A DNA stretch of 38,222 nt from Amycolatopsis kentuckyensis. GTDB taxonomy: Bacteria; Actinomycetota; Actinomycetes; Mycobacteriales; Pseudonocardiaceae. The notes beneath the pieces are model-generated. The model had not been told where the DNA came from, did no database searches, and saw only the letters and a list, made by a program, of their open reading frames with translations. The DNA is taken from the NCBI RefSeq assembly GCF_002155975.1, contig NZ_MUMI01000047.1:1-38222 (forward strand), read 5' to 3'. Both the position numbers and the translations under genes were made by a program. Positions 32,734-38,222 of the stretch are shown in pieces; position 1 is the first letter of the stretch, and every line of letters starts with the position of its first letter.

Positions 32734-32772
32734 ATACGACAACGGACGCGCGCGGCCGGTGGTTCCCGGAGC

Positions 32773-35370
32773 TCAGTGCGGGGCGGCGACCAGGTCGAAC
32801 ACGTATTCCTTGAGGATGGGCCCGAAGAAACTGGTCGCGGTGATTCGCACCACAGCCCGCCCGGGGACCGCGCGTGCCTGGCTGAGGATTTCGCACTTCG
32901 CGGCCGGATCGGCCGGGACGACCTTCGTGATCCTCGGTGACGTCCCGGCCGCCACCGGGACGGTGTACGACGGCGCGCCGGCGTCGAACCCGCCGATCGT
33001 CCGGCCGCCGACCACGATCCGGATCGCGAGGGGCCCGTCGGTGGGGATGGCCCGGCCGTTGAACTCCTGCCAGTAGCGCACGCAGGTGTCGCGCCAGCTG
33101 CCCGCGTCGGCTTCGTGGGCGGCGAGCTTGGCCTTCACCTCGGCGAAGCGCCGGGCGTCGACGTGGGGTTCGAGCGAGTCCCAGGCCCGGCGCAGCCACG
33201 ACACGTAGTGGACGCCGGTCTGGTAGCGGTACACCAGCTCGTCCCAGAAGATCCGGCCGTTGCGCAGCCGCCGGTCCCACGGCACGTGGTGGAACCACAT
33301 CAGCAGGTTCTCGGGCACGGTTTCGATGTCGCCGTACCGGGCCGCGAGCACCGGGAAGTACTGCGCGGTGAAGCCGCTGCCGGTGGGGGAGCGGTCGTAG
33401 CCGAGCCCGGCCCGGTCGGCCTTGTTGTAGTACACCGGGCTCCAGTCGTCCCGGGCCAGCCGTTCGGCGGGGTTGGGGCCGTAGTGGTCGCTGGACCGGA
33501 ACTGGTGCGCGACGCCGAGCGGGGTCTGGTAGCTCACCAGCGCCTCCCGCGAGCCCATCATCATCGTCACGATCGTCCGGACGACGGAGTCGCGGTTGCT
33601 CCACGTCAGCCGGACCCAGTCTTCGGCGATGCCGCGGCTGTCCAGGGTCCAGTCCCACGCCAGCCTGCCGAAGGCGTACAGGTTCGCCTGCGCGAAGTGG
33701 TGCCCGGTCAGGTTGTCGGCGTTGCCGAGGTTGGCCACGCCGACGATGGCGCTGTCCGGATGGCCCTGGGCGGTGCCGTCCACCACGTTGCCGACCAGGC
33801 GCTTCGCCAGCAGCTTCCCGTGCGCGTCGGTGGCGTGGGTGTCGGACTTCAGGACCTCCTCCCACAGTGGGCCGAGGTAGCACAGCATCGTGTTCTGCCC
33901 GGTGTACTCCTGGGTGACCTGCAGTTCGATGGCCTGGTTGGTGTGTTCCATCCGGCCGAAGAGCGGGTTGGCCGGCTCGCGGGCCTGGTAGTCGAGCGGG
34001 CCGTTCTTGGTCTGCAGGAACACGTTTTCGGCGAACCGGCCGGTCGTGCCGTCGGGCTGGGGTTCCTCGTCGATGGGGCCGAACTCCAGGTAGGCGCGCT
34101 TCAGCCGGTCGGCGTCCACGTCGGCGTTGTAGACGAAGGTCCGCCAGAAGATCCGCATCCCGAGCGGCGCCACCGCCGCCGCCATCCCGTTGGCGCCGTC
34201 ACCGTGGTCGTAGCCCAGGTCCTGCGGGCCCGGCTGGCCCTCGGAGTTCGCCTTGACGGTGAACCCCAGGAAGTCGGGAATGGCGGCCTGCAGCATCCGG
34301 GCCCGGCGGGTCCACCAGTCCCGGAACAGGTCGCTGTAGGGATCGAGCTGGTCCCGGGTGAGGGTGTCGGGCGCGAACCGGGCGTCCGTCGGGGCCGCGT
34401 AGTTGATGGACACGGCCAGCCGGATCCCGTACGGGCGCAGCGCGTCCGCCAGCGCGGCTTCCTGTTCGATGGCGGCCGGGGTGAGGTAGAAGCTGTTGGC
34501 GTTGACGTTGTTGATGGTGATGCCGTTGATGCCGAGGGAGGCCATCGCCCGCGCGGCCACCAGGTACCGGTCGAGGATCACCGGCAGGTTCAGCGCCGCG
34601 GACGCGCCCGTGGCGGTGAAGTCGAAGATCGCCCCGTTCTCGCCGTTCAGCCCGCCGGTGCCGGCCGGGTTGTTGCCGGCGTAGAGGCGCTCGGTCTCCC
34701 AGTAGTTCAGGTACCGGTGGTTGATCCGGGGCACCGACGAGATGTCCGGGCCGGTGACGGCGTGCTGGGCCTGGAGCCGCCGGAGGAAGGCGAATGTCCC
34801 GTACAGCGCGGCGAGATCGGTGTTCCCGGCGATGACGATCGACCGGTGCCCGCCCCGGGACAGCGAGCGGATGAGGTAGCCGTCGTCGCCGAGCGGCGCC
34901 AGGTCGCGTGCCGGAACGAGCCGGCGCACCAGCGGCGAGCTGTCCGGGGTGCCCACGACCACCGCGCGGTCGGGGAACCCGTCCCGCACCGGCACCGGCC
35001 GTCCCAGCAGCCCGCCGAGGCCCCGGACGAGCTCGTCCCGTGCCGCGGCCAAGGTGCTCCGCACCAGGTGCTCGGTGGAGCCGGGGGCCATGCTCAGGTT
35101 CGCGGTGTGGCGGTGGACCTCGGTGCGGTCGGCGTTCTCGACGACGATCGCGCCGAGCGCGGCCCGGTACCGGGCGAGGAGGCCGGGATCGGCGACCGGT
35201 TCGTAGCGCAGCCACAGGTCCGAGCCGTCGTAGTCGCCGGGGAAGGCATTCGGCGGACCGGCGTGCGCCGGACCGGCACCGAACACCGAGGTGGCCACGA
35301 CAGCGCCGCTGCCGATCAGGAAGGACCGCCGGCGCAGCCGGTTCTGCTCGTCCTCGTCGCTGAGAGACAC
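32773..35370 (-). CDS. Secreted alpha-glucuronidase, GH67 (Tat-exported)
   Basis: This 865-aa protein has a twin-arginine signal (LRRRSFLIGSGAVVATSVFG, cleavage near AHA-G at 37/38) followed by full GH67 domains: an N-terminal beta-sandwich region, a central TIM barrel and a C-terminal helical part. GH67 hallmarks include FTVKANSEGQPGPQDLGYDHGDGANGMAAAVAP, NVFLQTKNGPLDYQAREP and GRMEHTNQAIELQVTQEYTGQ. It should release 4-O-methylglucuronic acid from xylo-oligosaccharides. Many GH67 enzymes are cytoplasmic, so Tat export is notable. The GTG at 35370 is supported by the signal peptide, although the RBS is weak (GGGGG). A CGAAA-N-TTTCG box lies about 98 bp upstream. Confidence 0.93.
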   Translation of the reverse strand: MSLSDEDEQNRLRRRSFLIGSGAVVATSVFGAGPAHAGPPNAFPGDYDGSDLWLRYEPVADPGLLARYRAALGAIVVENADRTEVHRHTANLSMAPGSTEHLVRSTLAAARDELVRGLGGLLGRPVPVRDGFPDRAVVVGTPDSSPLVRRLVPARDLAPLGDDGYLIRSLSRGGHRSIVIAGNTDLAALYGTFAFLRRLQAQHAVTGPDISSVPRINHRYLNYWETERLYAGNNPAGTGGLNGENGAIFDFTATGASAALNLPVILDRYLVAARAMASLGINGITINNVNANSFYLTPAAIEQEAALADALRPYGIRLAVSINYAAPTDARFAPDTLTRDQLDPYSDLFRDWWTRRARMLQAAIPDFLGFTVKANSEGQPGPQDLGYDHGDGANGMAAAVAPLGMRIFWRTFVYNADVDADRLKRAYLEFGPIDEEPQPDGTTGRFAENVFLQTKNGPLDYQAREPANPLFGRMEHTNQAIELQVTQEYTGQNTMLCYLGPLWEEVLKSDTHATDAHGKLLAKRLVGNVVDGTAQGHPDSAIVGVANLGNADNLTGHHFAQANLYAFGRLAWDWTLDSRGIAEDWVRLTWSNRDSVVRTIVTMMMGSREALVSYQTPLGVAHQFRSSDHYGPNPAERLARDDWSPVYYNKADRAGLGYDRSPTGSGFTAQYFPVLAARYGDIETVPENLLMWFHHVPWDRRLRNGRIFWDELVYRYQTGVHYVSWLRRAWDSLEPHVDARRFAEVKAKLAAHEADAGSWRDTCVRYWQEFNGRAIPTDGPLAIRIVVGGRTIGGFDAGAPSYTVPVAAGTSPRITKVVPADPAAKCEILSQARAVPGRAVVRITATSFFGPILKEYVFDLVAAPH

Positions 35371-35467
35371 CGTGCCCCCATCGTGTTCACGAGTATTAAG
35401 TTCGGTTCTCGCACTATTGCCGGGCCGGGTGCGCGCTGTCAAGAATTGGCGATATACCAAGGAATTC

Positions 35468-35480
35468 CCGAAAGTTTCGG
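35468..35480. promoter_or_regulatory. CGAAA-N-TTTCG xylanase-type box
   Basis: CCGAAAGTTTCGG is a perfect palindrome containing CGAAA-N-TTTCG, a motif described upstream of Streptomyces xylanase genes. It lies in an unusually A/T-rich patch between the divergent GH67 and nuclease-helicase genes, 98 bp upstream of the GH67 start and 57 bp before the other gene. GH67 is the natural target because it acts on xylan. Confidence 0.6.
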
Positions 35481-35536
35481 CGTGTCGGGACGGCGTGCTC
35501 CGGCGCCGGTGACCGGCCGTGCCAGACTTCGCGGCG

Positions 35537-38222
35537 ATGCCCACCCCAGCCGATCTCGCCGACCTGCTCGACTGCGAGCACCGCAGCATCCTCGTCCAGG
35601 CACTCGCCGCGGACCTGCCGGGAGCGCCGCGGCCCTCCCTCGCCGAACCGGACCAGGGACGCGGGCACGCCGCGGCGATGCTCGCCCGGTTCCGCGCCGA
35701 CGGGCGCGAGGTCGCCGAGATCGACGTCCAGGACACCGCGCTCGCCGCGAAGGCGACGGAGGAGGCGTTGCGGTCCGGCGTTCCGGTCGTGCACCGGGCC
35801 GTCTTCGTCGACGGCGACTTCTCGGCCCAGGCGGACTTCCTGGTCCAGGACGGCGACGGCCGCTACGAGGTCCACGACGCGAAGCCGGTCCGGCAGGCGA
35901 CGCCCGCCGCGGTGGTCCGGCTGACGGCCTGCGCCGACGCGGTGCGCCGCGCCGGATGGCCCGCCGGGCCGCGGCTGCACCTGCGGCTGACCGGCGGCGG
36001 CACCCGGACGCTGCGCGTCGAGGACTTCCGGCCGCTGGTCGACCGGCTGCGGGCCCGGCTCGCCGGCCGGCCGCCGCGGCTGCCGGTCCCGCTGTGGGCC
36101 GACGAACGCCCGGCCTGCGCCGGCTGCGGGTTCGCGCAGCACTGCGCGTCGGCGCGGGAGGCCGACCGCGACCTTTCGCTCGTGGCCGGGATGCGCGGCG
36201 ACCAGCGCCGCAAACTGGTCGCCGCCGGGCTCGGCTCGATCGACGCGCTCGCCGCCGCCGGCCCGGACGACCGGCCGCGGGACCTGTCCGCGACGGCGTT
36301 CGCGACCCTGCGCGCCCAGGCCGCGCTGCAGGTCCGGCAGGACACCACCGGCGAGGTCGCCTACGAGATCGTCGACCCGGACGAGCTGGCCGCCCTGCCG
36401 GCCCCGGCGCCGGGTGACGTTTTCGCCGACCTGGCGGGCGATCCGCACGCGCTGGCCGGCGAAGGGCTGGAATACCTGTTCGGCGCGGTCGGCGACCGGC
36501 AGTTCACGCCGTTCTGGGCGCACAGCCGCGCCCAGGAGCGGCGGGCGTTCGAGGAGTTCGTCGACTTCGCCGCGGCGCGCGTCGCCGAGCACCCGGGCTC
36601 GCACGTCTACCACTACGCGCCGTACGAAGTCACCGCGATCAAGCGGCTCGCGGCGGTGCACGGCACCCGCGAGGAGACCGTCGACCACCTGCTGCGCAGC
36701 GGCGCGGTGGTGGACCTGCACGCGGTCGTGCGCAAGGCGCTGCGCGTGTCGCAGCGGTCGTACTCGATCCGGCACCTCGAGCCGCTCTACCAGCCCGGCG
36801 CCCGCGGGAAGACCGCCGTGTCCGACGTCGAGGCGTACGAGGAGTACCTGGCGCTCGCGCAGTCCGGCGAGCCGGAACGCGCCGAGGAGGCCCTGCGCCG
36901 CATCGGCGAGAACACCGAGGACGACTGCGTCTCGGCGCAGCGGCTGTTCGAGTTCCTGCACCGGGTCCGCGCCGAGGCGGGCATCGAAGTCCCGGAGCCG
37001 GCCGAGGAATCCGCCGAGGACGCGCTGCTTCGCGCGGCCGAGGAGGACGTCGCCGCCGAGCGGCGCGCCGAACGGGCCGCGCAGCTGGCCGCGCTGGTCG
37101 ACCCCCTGCTCGACGGGCTGCCGGACGACCCGGGCTGCTTCACCGCCGACGAGCGGGCCCGCGCGCTGCTGGCGGCGTCCGTCGGCTACCACCGCCGCGA
37201 GACGAACCCGGCGTGGTGGGAGTACTTCCGCCAGCTCGCCGCGCCGCTCGGCGACCTCGAGGTGGACACCGCCTGCGCGGTGCCGGTCTCGCTGGAAGCG
37301 GGGGAGTGGGTGCCCCCGGCCGGGCGGGCGCGCACGGCGAAACGGACGCTGCAGCTGGCGTGCGACCCGGACCGCCCGCACCCGTTCGCGCCCGGCGACG
37401 ACGTGCGGCTGCGCTACGGCGACGCCGCCCGCGACGCGAAGGTCGTTGCCGCGTCGGCCGTGGAGCTCACCCTGGAGGAGAGCTGCCCGCCGGACGCGAC
37501 CACGAACGACCGGCCGAGCGCGGTGCTGCCGGGCAGCCCGGTGCGGCCCTCGCCCAAGGACGAGGCGGTCGCCGACCTCGCGCGCCTGGTCGTCGACGCG
37601 CTCCCGGAGCTGCCGCGGCACCCCGGCGTCGACCTGCTCCGGCGGACCCCGCCGCGGCTGCGGGGCGGCGCGGCGCTGCCGTCACCGGGAGAGGACCTGG
37701 TGGCCACCGTGATCGAGGCGGTCGACGCGCTCGACGGGTCGGCGCTGGCCGTGCAGGGCCCGCCGGGCGCGGGCAAGACCTACCTCGCCGGGCGGCTGAT
37801 CGCCCGGCTGGTGCGGGCGGGGCGGACCGTCGCGGTCACCTCGACCAGCCACAAGGCCGTGGAGAACGTGCTGAGCGCGGCCAAGAAGAGCGCGCCGGAG
37901 CTGCCGTGCGCCAAGCGGGCGAAGAAGACGCCGGACCCGGCCGCGCCGTGGGACCAGCCGAAGAGCAACCCCGCGCTGGTGAAGTGGCGCGAGGAGCACG
38001 ACACCGGGCACCTGGTCGGCGGCACGGCGTGGACGTTCGCCAACGCGGCGGTCCGCGAGGAGCCCTTCGACCTGCTGATCATCGACGAAGCCGGCCAGTT
38101 CGCCCTGGCCGACGCGCTCGCGGTGTCGATGTGCGCTCGCAATGTCCTGTTGCTGGGCGACCCGCAGCAGCTGCCCCAGGTCGTGCAGGGCACGCACCCC
38201 GCGGGCGCCGAGGCCTCGGCGC
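35537..38222 (+). CDS. RecB/Cas4-like nuclease fused to SF1 helicase, partial
   Basis: The gene starts at the ATG 35537 and remains open to the right edge (895 codons), so its C-terminus is missing. Residues 1 to about 210 form a TM0106-type RecB-like nuclease: D100 and D114-A-K116 (PD-(D/E)xK site), and four Cys (C13, C194, C197, C203) placed as in Cas4/AddB iron-sulfur nucleases. The middle region has a TM0106-like extension with RNase H-like features (FADLAGDP, then HVYHYAPYE). A UPF1-like superfamily-1 helicase follows, with Walker A GPPGAGKT (741-748), Walker B LLIIDEAGQF (D850, E851) and GDPQQLPQ. It probably processes DNA or RNA ends in repair. Nearby genes give no partner, and a defence role cannot be excluded. 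Confidence 0.9.
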   Translation, partial: MPTPADLADLLDCEHRSILVQALAADLPGAPRPSLAEPDQGRGHAAAMLARFRADGREVAEIDVQDTALAAKATEEALRSGVPVVHRAVFVDGDFSAQADFLVQDGDGRYEVHDAKPVRQATPAAVVRLTACADAVRRAGWPAGPRLHLRLTGGGTRTLRVEDFRPLVDRLRARLAGRPPRLPVPLWADERPACAGCGFAQHCASAREADRDLSLVAGMRGDQRRKLVAAGLGSIDALAAAGPDDRPRDLSATAFATLRAQAALQVRQDTTGEVAYEIVDPDELAALPAPAPGDVFADLAGDPHALAGEGLEYLFGAVGDRQFTPFWAHSRAQERRAFEEFVDFAAARVAEHPGSHVYHYAPYEVTAIKRLAAVHGTREETVDHLLRSGAVVDLHAVVRKALRVSQRSYSIRHLEPLYQPGARGKTAVSDVEAYEEYLALAQSGEPERAEEALRRIGENTEDDCVSAQRLFEFLHRVRAEAGIEVPEPAEESAEDALLRAAEEDVAAERRAERAAQLAALVDPLLDGLPDDPGCFTADERARALLAASVGYHRRETNPAWWEYFRQLAAPLGDLEVDTACAVPVSLEAGEWVPPAGRARTAKRTLQLACDPDRPHPFAPGDDVRLRYGDAARDAKVVAASAVELTLEESCPPDATTNDRPSAVLPGSPVRPSPKDEAVADLARLVVDALPELPRHPGVDLLRRTPPRLRGGAALPSPGEDLVATVIEAVDALDGSALAVQGPPGAGKTYLAGRLIARLVRAGRTVAVTSTSHKAVENVLSAAKKSAPELPCAKRAKKTPDPAAPWDQPKSNPALVKWREEHDTGHLVGGTAWTFANAAVREEPFDLLIIDEAGQFALADALAVSMCARNVLLLGDPQQLPQVVQGTHPAGAEASA

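Noticed and set aside
35461..35468. GGAATTCC as an operator
   Set aside because: It is too short on its own to support a call and is not repeated near the promoter; the adjacent CGAAA-N-TTTCG palindrome is a better candidate.
33115..36417. 1100-aa plus-strand open frame
   Set aside because: It is antisense to the GH67 gene and then out of frame in the nuclease-helicase gene; both true products have clear motifs and this one has none.

Overview
The window looks like chromosomal DNA of a high-GC actinomycete, most likely a Pseudonocardiaceae such as Amycolatopsis. This rests on uniformly high GC with strong G/C at third codon positions, many GTG starts, ATGA/GTGA stop-start overlaps, secreted CBM2-bearing polysaccharidases, a furA-katG pair and actinobacterial operator motifs. 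The genus is an inference. I see no rRNA, tRNA, integrase, insertion sequence or CRISPR array.

Layout. 1-3059: start of a minus-strand gene at the left edge behind tandem operator-like palindromes, a LacI regulator, a TetR regulator, and a divergent pair (DUF1330-like protein and Asp-nucleophile alpha/beta hydrolase) behind a TetR-type operator. 3061-7560: a secreted expansin-like protein with CBM2 and a secreted GH5-type endoglucanase with CBM2, each behind a CebR-type box, flanking a tightly coupled ArsR / AHSA1 / DinB-like operon. 7698-13992: an atypical SDR, a 320-bp A-poor degenerate repeat, a large DUF4132 protein, and a divergent three-part protein ending in a DUF6461-like domain. 13976-18257: secreted Tap-like peptidase, small membrane protein, luciferase-like oxidoreductase and secreted PL7 alginate lyase. 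18401-22482: furA-katG and thyA-folA, back to back. 22495-25780: a GMC oxidoreductase and aldehyde dehydrogenase operon behind a perfect KstR-type motif. 25784-28785: MerR regulator, cardiolipin-synthase-like phospholipase D, and what looks like a decayed N-terminal piece of a NACHT/STAND protein. 28783-35370: a long minus-strand run of GH67 alpha-glucuronidase (Tat-exported), acyl-ACP desaturase, IclR regulator, Rieske oxygenase (VanA-like), a coupled 53-aa CxC protein, and a VanB-like reductase. 35537 to the right edge: a RecB/Cas4-like nuclease fused to an SF1 helicase, cut by the window end.

Functional theme. Several loci fit plant and algal biomass use: cellulose (expansin, endoglucanase), glucuronoxylan (GH67), O-methoxylated aromatics (VanAB-like) and alginate (PL7). 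They are not one cluster. Each carries its own operator type: CebR-like, CGAAA-N-TTTCG, DasR-like, and possibly IclR. Housekeeping genes (thyA, folA, katG) lie between them. The items I would follow first are the 53-aa protein locked between the two oxygenase genes, the NACHT remnant, the DUF4132 / three-module divergent pair and the A-poor repeat. No complete, clearly new defence system is visible.
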